Shown here: in pieces, positions 1 to 10,409 of the stretch | Layout: the number at the start of each line of letters is the position of its first letter | How positions within the stretch are numbered: position 1 is the first letter of the stretch | Source: Psychromonas sp. SP041 | GTDB taxonomy: Bacteria > Pseudomonadota > Gammaproteobacteria > Enterobacterales > Psychromonadaceae | DNA length: 64,000 bases | Assembly (NCBI RefSeq): GCF_000470315.2 | Contig: NZ_CBRF02000014.1 | Location: 1-64,000, forward strand | Direction of reading: 5' to 3' | Notes under the pieces: generated by a model | The model's database searches: none | Seen by the model: only the letters and a program-made list of their open reading frames with translations | Told to the model about the DNA's origin: nothing | Program-made: the position numbers and the translations under genes

Positions 1-107
1 GCTTTTTGAGTACAAAATAATGCTTCTTCAATCCATTTAGAATCAATCGCTGTTAATACATTGTCGTAAGCATCTTTATTTTCAAATGATTCATACACCA
101 ATTCCAT
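1..107 (-). CDS. IS4-family transposase, N-terminal fragment cut by window edge
   Basis: Reading leftward from an ATG at 107, 35 codons are open to the window edge. The piece contains an Ile-Asp-Ser-Lys-Trp-Ile-Glu-Glu-Ala-Leu stretch, typical of the N-terminal domain of IS4-type transposases that precedes the RRRRLP region. The catalytic DDE domain would lie outside the window. No strong ribosome binding site is visible before the ATG; a TTG five codons earlier, at 122, is an alternative start. Identification rests on the short match plus the IS4-like terminus at 215. Confidence 0.6.
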   Translation of the reverse strand, partial: MELVYESFENKDAYDNVLTAIDSKWIEEALFCTQK

Positions 108-120
108 TTCTTGATTAAAC

Positions 121-156
121 AAAAAAAATCCCCAACCTTAAATAAGAGTGGGGATT
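121..156 (-). terminator. Rho-independent terminator inside the IS end
   Basis: An 8-bp stem (127-134 paired with 149-156, arms AATCCCCA and TGGGGATT) is followed on the minus strand by a run of eight T residues (128-121). It lies between adhE and the transposase start, so leftward transcripts from adhE should end here before entering the transposase gene. No hairpin with a T tract is seen between the adhE stop and the IS end, so the IS may now supply the adhE terminator. Confidence 0.8.
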
Positions 157-266
157 ATGTTCTATCTGCAAGATCGTTCAAGTTTTCTTCTTAGATCCTT
201 AACCGATCGGTATTATGCATAAAGCAGGCTTAGTAATCATTTTTTTAAAGAGAGCTATTTAACTAA

Positions 267-2942
267 TTATTTAACTAATTCTTTAACTTTCTTAATTACT
301 TTTTTCTCTTCTTTTACTGCAACTTCAACTTCTGGAGCATCCATTACGTCAGCGTAAGCAGTACCGTAGTAAGAAGCGATTAATACTTCTTTAAGCTCTG
401 CAATCAATGGGTAACGTGGGTTTGCACCAGTACATTGGTCATCAAATGCATGTTCTGCTAGTTCATCTACTTTTGCCATGAATTCTGCTTCGTTAACACC
501 TGCCGCTTGGATAGATAATGGAATATCAAGTGCAACTTTTAATTCCTCTAACCAGTTTAATAGCGCGTTAAGTTTGTCTTCAGTGTTACCTGTAGTGAAA
601 CCTAAGTGCGCTGCTATTTCAGCATAACGAGCACGTGCTTTAGGGCGATCGTATTGTGAGAATGCAGTTTGTTTAGTTGGGTTATTGGTTGCATTGTAAC
701 GAATCGTATTTGAAATCAATAACGCGTTTGCTAAACCATGAGGTACATGGAATTCAGCACCTAGTTTATGCGCCATTGAGTGACAAACTCCTAAGAATGC
801 ATTGGCGAATGACATACCTGCAATCGTTGCTGCATTGTGTACTTTCTCACGTGCGATAGGATCTTTCTTACCGTTTTTATATGAACTTGGTAAGTACTCT
901 TTCAGCATTTTAAGCGCTTGTAGTGCATGGCCATCTGAGTACTCATTCGCTAATACAGAAACATAAGCTTCCATTGCGTGAGTCACTGCGTCATAACCAC
1001 CAAATGCACATAATGATTTAGGCATATCCATGACTAAGTTCGCATCAATAATCGCCATGTTTGGTGTTAATTCGTAATCTGCTAACGGGTATTTTTGACC
1101 TGTTTTTTCATCAGTTACCACGGCAAATGGTGTTACTTCAGATCCTGTACCAGATGTTGTTGTGATACAAACAAGTTCTGCTTTTGAACCCATTTTAGGG
1201 AACTTGTAGATACGTTTACGGATATCCATGAAGCGCATTGATAAGTCTTCAAAATCAGTTTCTGGATGTTCGTACATAACCCACATGATTTTTGCTGCGT
1301 CCATTGGTGAACCGCCACCCACTGCTAATATCACATCGGGTTGGTAGCTCAGACAAGCTGCAGCACCTGCTTTTACGACTGCCAATGTTGGGTCTGCTTC
1401 TACTTCATGGAACACTTCAACTTCCATGCCTTTTTCTTTTAAGATGTTACGTAAATCATCAATGTAGCCGTTATTGAATAGGAAACGGTCTGTTACGATT
1501 AATGCACGTTTTTTACCTTCAAGGTCAGTCATCGCAACGGGTAAACAGCCGCGACGGAAGTAGATTGATTTTGGTAATTTATGCCACAACATATTTTCAG
1601 CTCTCTTCGCAATTATCTTTTTATTGATAAGGTGTTTAGGACCTACGTTTTCTGAAATGGCATTACCACCCCATGAACCACAACCTAGTGTTAAAGAAGG
1701 TGCAAGTTCGAAGTTGTAAAGGTCACCGATACCGCCATGAGAAGCTGGTGTATTAATCAGAATACGTGCTGTTTTCATTTTGTCGCCAAAGTAAGCGATA
1801 CGATCAGCGTTCGCGTCTTGGTCTGTGTAAAGTACTGACGTATGGCCCACACCACCTATGTCTAATACAATACCTGCTTGACGTACTGCATCTTCAAAGT
1901 TTTTGGCTTTGAATAAGCCTAATGTTGGAGATAGTTTTTCATGTGCAAACTCATCATCCCAAGATGCTTCTAAGCCTTCACCGATTAGGATTTTAGTAGA
2001 CGTTGGTACTTTAACACCTGCTAATGCTGCAATTTTGTATGCAGGTTGACCTACGATTTTAGCGTTAAGCGCACCATCGATGATCATCACTTTACGCACT
2101 TTGTCTGCATCAGCTTGGTTTAACACCGCTGCACCGTATTTTGCAAAGCGTGCTTTTACTTCGTCGTAAATTGATTCAACAACAATCGCGGCTTGCTCTG
2201 ATGCACAAATAACACCGTTATCGAATGTTTTAGACATTAAGATTGAAGAGACTGCTCGTTTGATATCGGCTGTTTCATCGATAACAACAGGCGTGTTACC
2301 AGCACCTACGCCGATTGCAGGTTTACCTGAAGAGTAAGCTGCTTTAACCATGCCTGGACCACCAGTTGCAAGGATCATGTTAACATCGTCATGTTTCATT
2401 AGTTTGTTTGAAAGCTCAACTGAAGGCTCATCAATCCAACCAATAATATTCTCTGGCGCACCTGCTTTAACTGCTGCCTCTAATACAATCTTAGCGGCGA
2501 AGTTAGTTGCATTCTTAGCACGTGGATGTGGAGAGAAGATACAACCGTTACGTGTTTTAAGGCAGATTAGTGCTTTAAAAATAGCGGTAGAGGTTGGGTT
2601 AGTCGTTGGAACGATGGCACAAACAATCCCTAGTGGCTCAGCGATGGTTATCGTACCGCCTTCTTCATTACGTTCAATGACACCACAAGTAAGTTCGTCT
2701 TTGTATTTGTTGTAAATAAATTCAGAAGCAAAATGATTTTTAATCACTTTATCTTCCATAATACCCATACCAGATTCAGTTGCTGCCATTTTAGCAAGTT
2801 CAATACGTGCTGTAGAAGCGGCTAATGATGCGGCGCGGAATATTTTATCAACTTGCTCCTGAGAGTAGTTTGCAAATTCTTTTTGTGCCGCTTTTACACG
2901 AGCCACCATTGCATTTAGTTCTGCGACATTAGTTACTGTCAT
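267..2942 (-). CDS. adhE: Bifunctional aldehyde/alcohol dehydrogenase AdhE
   Basis: AdhE reduces acetyl-CoA to acetaldehyde and then ethanol, reoxidising two NADH per acetyl-CoA in anaerobic fermentation; the family forms cytoplasmic spirosome filaments. The N-terminal half (about residues 1-440) is a CoA-acylating aldehyde dehydrogenase with the catalytic Cys in GVICASEQ. The C-terminal half (about 450-870) is an iron-dependent alcohol dehydrogenase with GGGSPMDAAK and the metal-binding His cluster around CHSMAHKLGAEFHVPHG. The ATG at 2942 is preferred over an upstream TTG at 2954: it has a GGAG ribosome binding site about 8 bases upstream and gives 891 residues, the same length as E. coli AdhE. 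The C-terminal tail is Lys/Glu/Val-rich. An FNR-type site lies about 125 bases upstream. Confidence 0.97.
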   Translation of the reverse strand: MTVTNVAELNAMVARVKAAQKEFANYSQEQVDKIFRAASLAASTARIELAKMAATESGMGIMEDKVIKNHFASEFIYNKYKDELTCGVIERNEEGGTITIAEPLGIVCAIVPTTNPTSTAIFKALICLKTRNGCIFSPHPRAKNATNFAAKIVLEAAVKAGAPENIIGWIDEPSVELSNKLMKHDDVNMILATGGPGMVKAAYSSGKPAIGVGAGNTPVVIDETADIKRAVSSILMSKTFDNGVICASEQAAIVVESIYDEVKARFAKYGAAVLNQADADKVRKVMIIDGALNAKIVGQPAYKIAALAGVKVPTSTKILIGEGLEASWDDEFAHEKLSPTLGLFKAKNFEDAVRQAGIVLDIGGVGHTSVLYTDQDANADRIAYFGDKMKTARILINTPASHGGIGDLYNFELAPSLTLGCGSWGGNAISENVGPKHLINKKIIAKRAENMLWHKLPKSIYFRRGCLPVAMTDLEGKKRALIVTDRFLFNNGYIDDLRNILKEKGMEVEVFHEVEADPTLAVVKAGAAACLSYQPDVILAVGGGSPMDAAKIMWVMYEHPETDFEDLSMRFMDIRKRIYKFPKMGSKAELVCITTTSGTGSEVTPFAVVTDEKTGQKYPLADYELTPNMAIIDANLVMDMPKSLCAFGGYDAVTHAMEAYVSVLANEYSDGHALQALKMLKEYLPSSYKNGKKDPIAREKVHNAATIAGMSFANAFLGVCHSMAHKLGAEFHVPHGLANALLISNTIRYNATNNPTKQTAFSQYDRPKARARYAEIAAHLGFTTGNTEDKLNALLNWLEELKVALDIPLSIQAAGVNEAEFMAKVDELAEHAFDDQCTGANPRYPLIAELKEVLIASYYGTAYADVMDAPEVEVAVKEEKKVIKKVKELVK

Positions 2943-3064
2943 ATATTTCTCCAAAGTTTAATAAATTTAAAAATTTTAAAAGTTCTTTATTAAAACGGTG
3001 TGTTTAAAAACAGACTTAGTAAATAACTTTCAACTTGATTATAGGAAGATCTGAGATTGTCATA

Positions 3065-3078
3065 TTGATCAGGATCAC
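3065..3078. promoter_or_regulatory. FNR-type operator upstream of adhE
   Basis: The sequence TTGATCAGGATCAC differs at one base from the FNR consensus TTGAT-N4-ATCAA. It lies in the 386-bp spacer between divergently transcribed adhE and the AI-2E family permease gene, about 125 bases from the adhE start. Anaerobic control of adhE by FNR is plausible for a fermentative enzyme. The rest of the spacer is very AT-rich and shows no other feature I can support. Confidence 0.6.
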
Positions 3079-3328
3079 TTTATCGTGATGCTTAGTGTTG
3101 TTTATTTTGTGATCTATGTCTCTTTTGGTGAATAAGCGCTAATAAGTGGATATTTATTATAAAATCCATTATTAAAATAATAATAAATATTTAAATAGTA
3201 TTATAATATGCTTATATATCAGTTGGTTAAAATATAGGGTTAAGTAATTTTTATTAATCATTCACTATCCTTTATACTTCGATTTAATTACGTTATTTAG
3301 AACATAATCCCATTAAGGAAAGTGCAAA

Positions 3329-4513
3329 ATGGTTAATACATCCACCGCGGCACGTACAGCTTTATATTTTTCTGCTTTAGTTATTTCACTAGCAGGTATA
3401 AAAGTAGCTGCACCGATTGTTGTTCCTTTTTTACTTTCTTTATTTGTCGCGATTATATGTAATCCTGCAATTAATTATCTCGAAGGAAAGAAAGTACCGA
3501 GAGGGGTAGCAATTACCTTGGTTATTTTTACTATCTTTTCTTTGTTCATTATTTTGGGCGGGGTGATCGGCGCTGCTGTAAATGACTTTAGAAAAGCGAT
3601 TCCTACTTATGAAGCGCAGCTATCAGAGCAAATTACATGGCTGATAGGGTGGTTAGAAAACCATGATATTGTGATTTCAATGGATGAGGTTCGTGGTTAT
3701 TTTGACCCCGCTAAGGTAATGAATTTAGTGACAACAACCTTATCTGGCTTCAGCAGTGTATTAGGTAATATATTCCTACTGCTGTTAACCGTGGTGTTTA
3801 TGCTTGCTGAAGGTAAAGTCTTTCCGAAAAAATTACACATGGCTTTTGATGATTCAGCGCAAACAGAAAAACGTTTAGACCATTTTTTAACCATGGTAAA
3901 TCAATACATGGCGATCAAAACCATTGTCAGTCTGGCTACGGGCATCATTATTGGTACTGTGTTGTGGGGAATGGGGGTGCAATTCTATGTGTTATGGGCA
4001 TTACTCGCTTTCATATTAAATTACATTCCTAATATTGGTTCAATCATCGCGGCCGTTCCTGCCGTTATTTTAACCTTTTTACAGTTGGGAGCTGGTTATG
4101 CCTCCGTTGTAGTAGGCCTATTTGTCAGCGTTAATATGATCATGGGTAACGTGGTAGAGCCTCGTTTCATGGGCCGCAGTTTAGGCTTATCAACACTGGT
4201 CGTCTTCCTCTCGTTAATTTTCTGGGGATGGTTGTTAGGTATGGTTGGGATGTTGTTATCTGTACCACTCACTATGATTTTAAAAATAGCCTTAGAAAAT
4301 AGCGAAGATGGACGTTGGTTTTCTATTTTATTAAGTTCTGACGAAGAAGTCGAAGCATTGGAAATAGCTTGTGAGGCAAACCCGACAGAAGGTGAAACCT
4401 GCGCTAATTCATTTGATTTACCTGTTGAAAATACACCTGATCTCGACTCAGAGTCTGAATCAGAAACCACATTAGCACCTTTAGTTAATTCTACTACCAA
4501 AGAAGAAAAATAA
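3329..4513 (+). CDS. AI-2E/PerM family inner-membrane transporter
   Basis: A 394-residue membrane protein of the AI-2E/PerM (UPF0118) family. It has paired hydrophobic helices at the N-terminus (about residues 10-90), a hydrophilic section around 95-140, and a second hydrophobic half (about 145-330) containing a PNIGSIIAAVPA stretch typical of the family. Members have been linked to autoinducer-2 export or Na+(Li+)/H+ antiport; the substrate here cannot be told. The last 60 residues are a Glu/Ser/Thr-rich cytosolic tail. AAGGAAAG lies just before the ATG. The methyltransferase gene starts 1 base after its stop codon, so the two are probably co-transcribed. Confidence 0.88.
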   Translation: MVNTSTAARTALYFSALVISLAGIKVAAPIVVPFLLSLFVAIICNPAINYLEGKKVPRGVAITLVIFTIFSLFIILGGVIGAAVNDFRKAIPTYEAQLSEQITWLIGWLENHDIVISMDEVRGYFDPAKVMNLVTTTLSGFSSVLGNIFLLLLTVVFMLAEGKVFPKKLHMAFDDSAQTEKRLDHFLTMVNQYMAIKTIVSLATGIIIGTVLWGMGVQFYVLWALLAFILNYIPNIGSIIAAVPAVILTFLQLGAGYASVVVGLFVSVNMIMGNVVEPRFMGRSLGLSTLVVFLSLIFWGWLLGMVGMLLSVPLTMILKIALENSEDGRWFSILLSSDEEVEALEIACEANPTEGETCANSFDLPVENTPDLDSESESETTLAPLVNSTTKEEK

Positions 4514-4514
4514 T

Positions 4515-5453
4515 ATGTTTGCACCATTGTTAGAAAAAATGCATTTTCCTAAAGCGGTATCGAACAACGATGCACAACAAGATAAAGAAATGGCGCGTTT
4601 ATTTCATGGTCGAGGGTTTTGTTACCCTGAATATCAACATGTTAATATCGATTGGTTGTCGCCTGTTATTTTAGTGATCCTTTATAAGGAAGAGAGCCCG
4701 CAATGGTTAGCCGATTTGAGTCAATTTCTATTAGCAGAAATGACTAAAAAAGGGTTTATTGTCGCGAGTATTCAAGTGCAATTTCGTTGTCGAGATTTAG
4801 CGCCTACAGAAGTGTTATATGGCGACGCTATCAGTGATTATGTTGCTTGTGAGAACGGATTATCTTATAAAATTAGTTTAGGTAAAAACCAAAATTATGG
4901 CATTTTCTTAGATATGAAAAATGGACGCACTTGGTTAAGAGATAACAGTGAAGGAAAGCGTGTTTTAAACCTATTTTCCTATACTTGTGCTTTCTCTGCG
5001 GCTGCATTAGCGGGTGGGGCTGAACAGGTTGTGAATTTAGATATGAGTAAAGCGGCTTTAGCAGTAGGGCGTGATAACCATCGATTAAACGGACATGATT
5101 TAGATAAGGTGAAATACCTTGGCCACGATTTGTTTAAGTCTTGGGGAAAAGTAAAACGTTTAGGGCCTTACGATATTATCATTGCTGATCCACCTTCTTT
5201 ACAAAAGGGTAGCGTTAATATTCAACGTGACTATCCAAAAATTATGCGTCGTTTACCTGAGTTACTTAATAAAGGTGGGCAGGCTTTATTGTGCTTAAAC
5301 AGCCCAGATCTTGATTTTCAATTTATTTATGATGCGTTAGCTGAACATTGCCCTGAAGCGAAAGTGATCGATGTTATTAAGCCACCTATTGAATATACGA
5401 ATATTAACTTAGATAAAGGCTTAAAATGCGTCCTAGTGGAGATATCAGAATAA
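4515..5453 (+). CDS. Class I SAM-dependent methyltransferase, RlmI/RlmK-like
   Basis: A 312-residue protein of the COG1092 group of predicted RNA cytosine-C5/guanine-N2 methyltransferases. The Rossmann methyltransferase domain covers about residues 125-310: motif I is at VLNLFSYTCAFSAAALAGGA, followed by the acidic LDMS (motif II) and the IADPPSL catalytic loop. The N-terminal 120 residues are unlike the PUA domain of RlmI, so the exact target base cannot be assigned. It starts 1 base after the permease stop with no strong ribosome binding site of its own beyond the end of that gene, which suggests translational coupling. Confidence 0.82.
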   Translation: MFAPLLEKMHFPKAVSNNDAQQDKEMARLFHGRGFCYPEYQHVNIDWLSPVILVILYKEESPQWLADLSQFLLAEMTKKGFIVASIQVQFRCRDLAPTEVLYGDAISDYVACENGLSYKISLGKNQNYGIFLDMKNGRTWLRDNSEGKRVLNLFSYTCAFSAAALAGGAEQVVNLDMSKAALAVGRDNHRLNGHDLDKVKYLGHDLFKSWGKVKRLGPYDIIIADPPSLQKGSVNIQRDYPKIMRRLPELLNKGGQALLCLNSPDLDFQFIYDALAEHCPEAKVIDVIKPPIEYTNINLDKGLKCVLVEISE

Positions 5454-5587
5454 TAGAGCTTATCCCTCAAGAGTTGTACGATGTAATTATACCAATCTGG
5501 ATAAATAAATGACTAGATAATTACTTAGATTGGTTTTAGGTAGTGGTAGCTTATAAACATAGTCTGTTTAGGATTGAAAATAAAATT

Positions 5588-5615
5588 AAAAAAAGAGCTT
5601 AAATAGCTCCTTTTT
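5588..5615. terminator. Bidirectional Rho-independent terminator
   Basis: A-tract, GAGCT stem, TAAAT loop, AGCTC stem and T-tract lie between the end of the rightward methyltransferase gene and the end of the leftward secreted-protein gene. The symmetry suits a terminator for both convergent transcripts. Apart from this hairpin, the 358-bp gap (5454-5811) shows nothing I can support. Confidence 0.7.
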
Positions 5616-5811
5616 CATTTTTATTGTTTAATTTTAATACTCTGTGTTACCCAATGAACTTATAGCCATTAAACTTATAACCAATATAATGAGCTCTTCA
5701 TTCGTCTCATTATTGATAACTTCAATAAGCCAATTCATTTAAACGACTCAATTTTAGGCTTTCGTTTGATAAATGAAATTGGTAAATTAGTTTCATCAAT
5801 TAGCTTATAGC

Positions 5812-6402
5812 TTACTTTAACTTAATTGTGCTAACCGCCTGGTGAATATCAGCTTCTGCATCGTCAAAACTGCTGTTTTTAACTGTCGCTGTAAAAATTA
5901 AAAATACATTTTCTGATTTTTTAATATGATATTGCATCGTCGTTGTATCTGTTAATGCACCATCAAACTTTATATACAGAGCATCCATGCCTGATACTTG
6001 TGCTTTTTCACAGGTATAAAGCTTGATATCTCGTTGAAAAACTTTGCTTAATTCAACAGGGAATGCAGCACAAGTTTCTTTTATTTTTGCTGGTGTTGTT
6101 GCCACTTCTCCAATCTGCTTCATTACATTGATATTGTCTGCAAAATTATTGGTGTTATCAGGTAAAAAATAAAAATCCATTTTTCCAGATCTAATCAACG
6201 GAATGATTTGTTGTAATAATGAATCAGGGACCGAATCGACGTTATCAAAGTTAAATAACTCTGGATTTTCTTTAATTTCAGGTCCTGTTAGTGGCGACCA
6301 AGTATCTGGAATGACCATGCTATAACCAAAATCACTATTTGCTTGTTTTGCTTGTGTAAAAAAGCTTAATAATATCAAACTCGTTAATAAAAAATATTTC
6401 AC
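5812..6402 (-). CDS. Secreted protein of unknown function
   Basis: This 196-residue protein begins with a signal peptide (hydrophobic about residues 4-16, probable cleavage after QAKA or TQA near residue 18). The mature part opens with a GYSMVIPDTWSPLTG stretch, like the periplasmic PsbP/DUF1795-type fold, and contains three cysteines. The last 50 residues resemble the strand-rich end seen in such proteins. No catalytic motif is visible and I do not recognise a named family. It is flanked by terminator-like hairpins on both sides and appears to be a single-gene unit. Confidence 0.7.
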   Translation of the reverse strand: MKYFLLTSLILLSFFTQAKQANSDFGYSMVIPDTWSPLTGPEIKENPELFNFDNVDSVPDSLLQQIIPLIRSGKMDFYFLPDNTNNFADNINVMKQIGEVATTPAKIKETCAAFPVELSKVFQRDIKLYTCEKAQVSGMDALYIKFDGALTDTTTMQYHIKKSENVFLIFTATVKNSSFDDAEADIHQAVSTIKLK

Positions 6403-6528
6403 AGTGTCTCTCCATCATAAATATTGTTTTTTTTGGGATTCATTTTTTAAATGTATTGGGTGCAGCTTATCAGTGTTTTAAATCAAAAATTACTATTTTT
6501 AATGTCAATTACTGTGATTAGGTTATAA

Positions 6529-6578
6529 AAAAGCCCCATTTACCTTCATTTTATTTAATAAAGGTAAATGGGGCTTTT
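6529..6578 (-). terminator. Rho-independent terminator of ackA-pta
   Basis: A long perfect stem (AAAAGCCCCATTTACCTT, 6529-6546, paired with 6561-6578) around a 14-base AT loop lies about 55 bases beyond the pta stop codon, with T residues on both sides. It should end the leftward ackA-pta transcript. Confidence 0.88.
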
Positions 6579-6631
6579 ATTACAGAACTTAACACTTCAT
6601 CTAAATGTGCTGGCGCTGCTTATTAATAAAA

Positions 6632-8797
6632 TTATTCTGCAGCTAAAGCCGCTTTTTCATTAGCTTGCGTTGCTTGAATTGCTGTTAATGCGATGGTGTA
6701 CACAATATCATCTACTAATGCACCACGTGACAAGTCATTAACTGGTTTACGCATACCTTGTAGCATCGGACCGATACTGATCAAGTTAGCACTACGTTGT
6801 ACTGCTTTGTATGTTGTATTACCTGTATTCAAATCAGGGAATATGAATACCGTTGCTTGACCTGCTACTTTAGAATCTGGCGCTTTACTTTTTGCAACAT
6901 TTTCCATAACAGCGGCATCGTATTGTAATGGACCATCGATTAATAAGTCAGGACGACGCTCTTGAGCAATTTTAGTTGCTTCACGTACTTTCTCAACATC
7001 AGAACCTGCACCAGAATTACCGGTAGAGTAACTGATCATCGCTACTTTAGGGTCGATACCAAAAGCAATCGCAGAGTCTGCAGATTGAATTGCGATATCT
7101 GCTAGTTGGTCTGCTGTTGGGTCTGGGTTGATTGCACAGTCACCGTAAACTAATACTTGGTCTGGTAATAACATGAAGAAGATCGAAGATACTAAGCTTG
7201 CGCCTGGTGCCGTTTTAATCAACTGTAATGCAGGACGAATAGTATTTGCTGTTGTATGCACGGCACCAGATACTAGACCAGCTACTTCGCTTTCAGCTAA
7301 CATCATCGTACCTAATACAACAGGATCTTGTAATTGCTCACGTGCAACGACTTCCGTTAGGCCTTTACCTTTACGTAATGCAACCATAGGCGCTACGTAT
7401 TGCTCGATTACATCGATAGGGTTAACAATTTCAACTTCATCAGTGATGACAATGCCTTGTTGTGTTGCTATGCGATGAATTTCTTCAGGGTTACCTAGTA
7501 GAACAGGTTTTGCGATACCACGTTGCGCACAAATAACCGCAGCTTGAATTGTACGTGGCTCTTCACCTTCAGGTAATACAATACGTTGGTTTGCTTTACG
7601 TGCTAATTCAGTTAAGTGGTAACGGAATGCTGGTGGCGATAAACGACGAGATAATGAAGAATCTTCAGTTAATGTATTTAACCAATGCTTATCGATATGA
7701 CTCGCAATATATTCTTGTACTTTTTCAATACGCTCAAGGTCATCTACTGGAATTTCCATATTAAAGTTTTGTAAGCGTTGTGCAGTCTGCCAAGTATTAC
7801 TTTTTATAAGTAATACAGGTAAGCCTGAATCCATTGCACTTCTACACAGTTTTAATACTTCTTCTTCAGGCATGTAATCGCCTGTTAGTAGTAAACAGCC
7901 GATCTTCATGCCATTCATTACGGCTAGACACGTTGCGATGATTACATCACTACGGTCGCCAGAAGTGACTAACATTGAACCTGCTTTAAAATGCTCAACC
8001 ATATTTGGAATTGAACGAGCACAGAATGTTACTGAATGTAGACGACGATTTTCTAGGTCACCTTTATTTAGAATTTTTGCTTCTAAATGAACGGCTAAGT
8101 CTTTAACACGAGGTGCAATTAAGTCAGCACTCCATGGGATACAACCTAAGATAGGTAGCGGACTTTTGCTAAACATCTGTAGCACTTCCAGGTTGTTATT
8201 AAGGCTTGCTTCTGGAATATCAAATACTTCAGTGATATCAACGCCTGTTTTATCATTTTCATCAATAGGCGCGCCTACTTTATTGATAATACAACCCGCA
8301 ATGCGTTTGTTTTCTTTGCCGCCAAATGAAGAAACTGCAATTTCCATGCGCTCTTTAAGTTGTTGCGAAGTATCGTTACTTGGATGCGTTACAAATACCA
8401 TTTCTGCACTCAGTGCTTTAGCGATACTGTAGTTGATGTTATTAGCAAATTGATGCTTATCGGTCGGTACTAAACCTTCAACGATAATAACGTCACTATC
8501 TTTAGTGCCTTCACGAAAACGTTCTACGATATTTTCAAGTAATTCTGAAGTGCGCCCAGATGAAATCAGGTTTTCTGCATATTTCATTGCAAAAGGTTCT
8601 GGGGGAAGAATATTACTTGAGTTACGTAGTGTTGTCGTAGAACGCTCTGTTCCAAGATCACCTTGACGAGGTTGTGCGATTGGTTTGTAGAAATTAACGG
8701 CAACACCTTGGCGTTCCATCGCGCGGATCATTCCAAGACTTACCGAAGTGACACCGACACCAGAACCGATTGGTATTAGCATTATTGTACGAGCCAT
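6632..8797 (-). CDS. pta: Phosphate acetyltransferase
   Basis: Pta exchanges CoA and phosphate between acetyl-CoA and acetyl phosphate, linking pyruvate breakdown to AckA and ATP synthesis. At 721 residues it is the long enterobacterial type (E. coli, about 714). It has an N-terminal P-loop-like domain ([13 protein letters not shown]), a central DRTGG domain (about 220-340) and a C-terminal catalytic PTA/PTB domain (about 390-715) with [21 protein letters not shown] and [14 protein letters not shown] precedes the ATG. It begins 60 bases downstream of ackA on the same strand, so ackA-pta is an operon. Confidence 0.97.
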   Translation of the reverse strand: MARTIMLIPIGSGVGVTSVSLGMIRAMERQGVAVNFYKPIAQPRQGDLGTERSTTTLRNSSNILPPEPFAMKYAENLISSGRTSELLENIVERFREGTKDSDVIIVEGLVPTDKHQFANNINYSIAKALSAEMVFVTHPSNDTSQQLKERMEIAVSSFGGKENKRIAGCIINKVGAPIDENDKTGVDITEVFDIPEASLNNNLEVLQMFSKSPLPILGCIPWSADLIAPRVKDLAVHLEAKILNKGDLENRRLHSVTFCARSIPNMVEHFKAGSMLVTSGDRSDVIIATCLAVMNGMKIGCLLLTGDYMPEEEVLKLCRSAMDSGLPVLLIKSNTWQTAQRLQNFNMEIPVDDLERIEKVQEYIASHIDKHWLNTLTEDSSLSRRLSPPAFRYHLTELARKANQRIVLPEGEEPRTIQAAVICAQRGIAKPVLLGNPEEIHRIATQQGIVITDEVEIVNPIDVIEQYVAPMVALRKGKGLTEVVAREQLQDPVVLGTMMLAESEVAGLVSGAVHTTANTIRPALQLIKTAPGASLVSSIFFMLLPDQVLVYGDCAINPDPTADQLADIAIQSADSAIAFGIDPKVAMISYSTGNSGAGSDVEKVREATKIAQERRPDLLIDGPLQYDAAVMENVAKSKAPDSKVAGQATVFIFPDLNTGNTTYKAVQRSANLISIGPMLQGMRKPVNDLSRGALVDDIVYTIALTAIQATQANEKAALAAE

Positions 8798-8857
8798 GAC
8801 TATTCCTTTTAATAGATCATAAAGAGGGAGTTAATACTCCCTTAAAATTAATGTAAA

Positions 8858-10057
8858 TTATGCAGAGACAAGTTTAGCTGAATCTTGCGCAATAACCCAT
8901 TCTTCGTTAGTTGGAATAACCATTGCGATGGGTGAGTTATCAGCAGTAATGATGCCAGCTCCGCCTAATATTGCAGTTTTATTTTTGTCTGCATCTATTT
9001 GATAACCAAATATAGCTAAATTATCCAACACTTTTGTACGAATACGTACAGAGTTTTCACCAATACCGCCAGTGAATACAATCGCATCAATGCGTCCAAG
9101 TGGTACAGCATAAGAAGCGATATATTTTGCTAAGCGGTAAGCGAACATATCAACTGCTAATATAGCACCTTCATGTCCTTTTTCGTAGTTCTGTTCGATA
9201 TCACGAAAATCGCTTGAAAGACCAGAGATACCTAATAAACCACTTTGTTTTTGTAACATGTCCATTACACCTTTTAAGCTGTAACCTTCACGTTCAATAA
9301 GGTGCTCAATAATGCTTGGATCAAGGTCACCACAACGTGTCCCCATCACTAAACCTGCAAGAGGTGTCATGCCCATACTAGTATCAACTGATTGTCCGTT
9401 TTTAATGGCAGTAACCGATGCACCGTTACCTAAATGAGCTGAGATAATGTTTGTTTCTTCAACGGGTTTATTTAATGCTTTTGCCGCTTCATTAGTCACA
9501 AATAAATGGCTTGTACCGTGCATGCCGTAACGACGAATGCCTTTTTCTTTATACAGGTTGTATGGCAACGCATATAAGAAAGCTTTAGCTGGCATCGTTT
9601 GGTGGTAAGCTGTGTCAAATACAGCAACTTGAGTTAACGTTGGGAAGGCTTTTTGTGCCGCTTTAATGCCTAAAACATGGGCAGGGTTATGAAGCGGTGC
9701 AAGTGATGAACATTCTTCAATGCCTTCTAAAACCGCTTCATCAATAATGACTGACTCAGTGAATTTTTCTCCGCCATGAACGATGCGGTGACCTACCGCA
9801 ATAAATTGAGCCTCAAGACCCTCAACCTTTTTGATTATTTCTTCTACAATAAAGGTAATTGCTGCAGAGTGAGCGCTATATTCAGGAAGACTTGTTGATT
9901 CTTTTTTTTCGTTGAACTTCCATTTGATGCGAGCATCTGGAAGGTTAAAACATTCAGCTAAACCACTGATGACTTCATCACCATTATTGGCATCGATGAC
10001 AGCGAATTTAAGCGAAGAGCTACCACAGTTGAGTACAAGGACTAATTTATTGCTCAT
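8858..10057 (-). CDS. ackA: Acetate kinase
   Basis: AckA converts acetyl phosphate and ADP to acetate and ATP, the substrate-level phosphorylation step of acetate fermentation. At 399 residues it matches E. coli AckA. Visible signatures are [12 protein letters not shown] at the N-terminus, [22 protein letters not shown] with the catalytic His, [13 protein letters not shown], and FTGGIGENS in the C-terminal actin-like domain. It heads the ackA-pta operon and is divergent from yfbV, as in E. coli. A 14-bp-period repeat lies in the upstream spacer. Confidence 0.97.
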   Translation of the reverse strand: MSNKLVLVLNCGSSSLKFAVIDANNGDEVISGLAECFNLPDARIKWKFNEKKESTSLPEYSAHSAAITFIVEEIIKKVEGLEAQFIAVGHRIVHGGEKFTESVIIDEAVLEGIEECSSLAPLHNPAHVLGIKAAQKAFPTLTQVAVFDTAYHQTMPAKAFLYALPYNLYKEKGIRRYGMHGTSHLFVTNEAAKALNKPVEETNIISAHLGNGASVTAIKNGQSVDTSMGMTPLAGLVMGTRCGDLDPSIIEHLIEREGYSLKGVMDMLQKQSGLLGISGLSSDFRDIEQNYEKGHEGAILAVDMFAYRLAKYIASYAVPLGRIDAIVFTGGIGENSVRIRTKVLDNLAIFGYQIDADKNKTAILGGAGIITADNSPIAMVIPTNEEWVIAQDSAKLVSA

Positions 10058-10162
10058 GTAAGATTCCAGTCAGTAAAAATAAACAAAAAATATCAAACAA
10101 GGTTCGATATTAAGCTAAGGTATAATAATTAGAGACAATTTAAGTAATGCTTCTTTGCTTTG

Positions 10163-10246
10163 CCTAGTTACTTTGGTCTAGTTACTTTTATCTAGTTAAT
10201 TTGATTTAGTTACTTCGGCTTATTTATGTTGCTTAGTTACATTACA
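10163..10246. repeat. Degenerate 14-bp tandem repeat between ackA and yfbV
   Basis: About six head-to-tail 14-base units share the theme (T/C)CTAGTTACTTT plus three variable bases. The first three are nearly identical and the last three decayed. The block lies 100-190 bases upstream of ackA and about 160 bases upstream of yfbV. The remainder of the 352-bp spacer is AT-rich and probably holds both promoters; I could not assign them. Confidence 0.75.
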
Positions 10247-10409
10247 CACATTAAATTATAGTTTTTATCTTACATTTATGTAATAAAATTACAAATGGCA
10301 ATTGAATAAAAAGTTATTTCAAATCAAGTTTAATACAAATATATTTTTTGGATTAAACTAACTATTATCTGTATGTCGATTTTATTGAAGTTTTCAGAGG
10401 AGAATTTAA

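Larger units (their letters stand above)
1..215 (-). mobile_element. IS4-family insertion sequence, partial (one end)
   Basis: The stretch ends at about position 215 with a terminal repeat that reads TAATACCGATCGGTTAAG on the minus strand. This closely resembles the recalled terminus of E. coli IS4. Inside it, on the same strand, is the beginning of a transposase-like frame (positions 107 to 1). The rest of the element lies beyond the left edge. The IS end is only about 50 bases beyond the adhE stop codon. The IS4 terminus is from memory; the adjacency and the coding start are seen directly. The target-site duplication cannot be checked because the other end is missing. Confidence 0.7.

Noticed and set aside
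2350-2715. 121-codon plus-strand frame opposite adhE
   Set aside because: It lies wholly within the adhE coding strand's complement, has no family match and follows from the codon bias of adhE.
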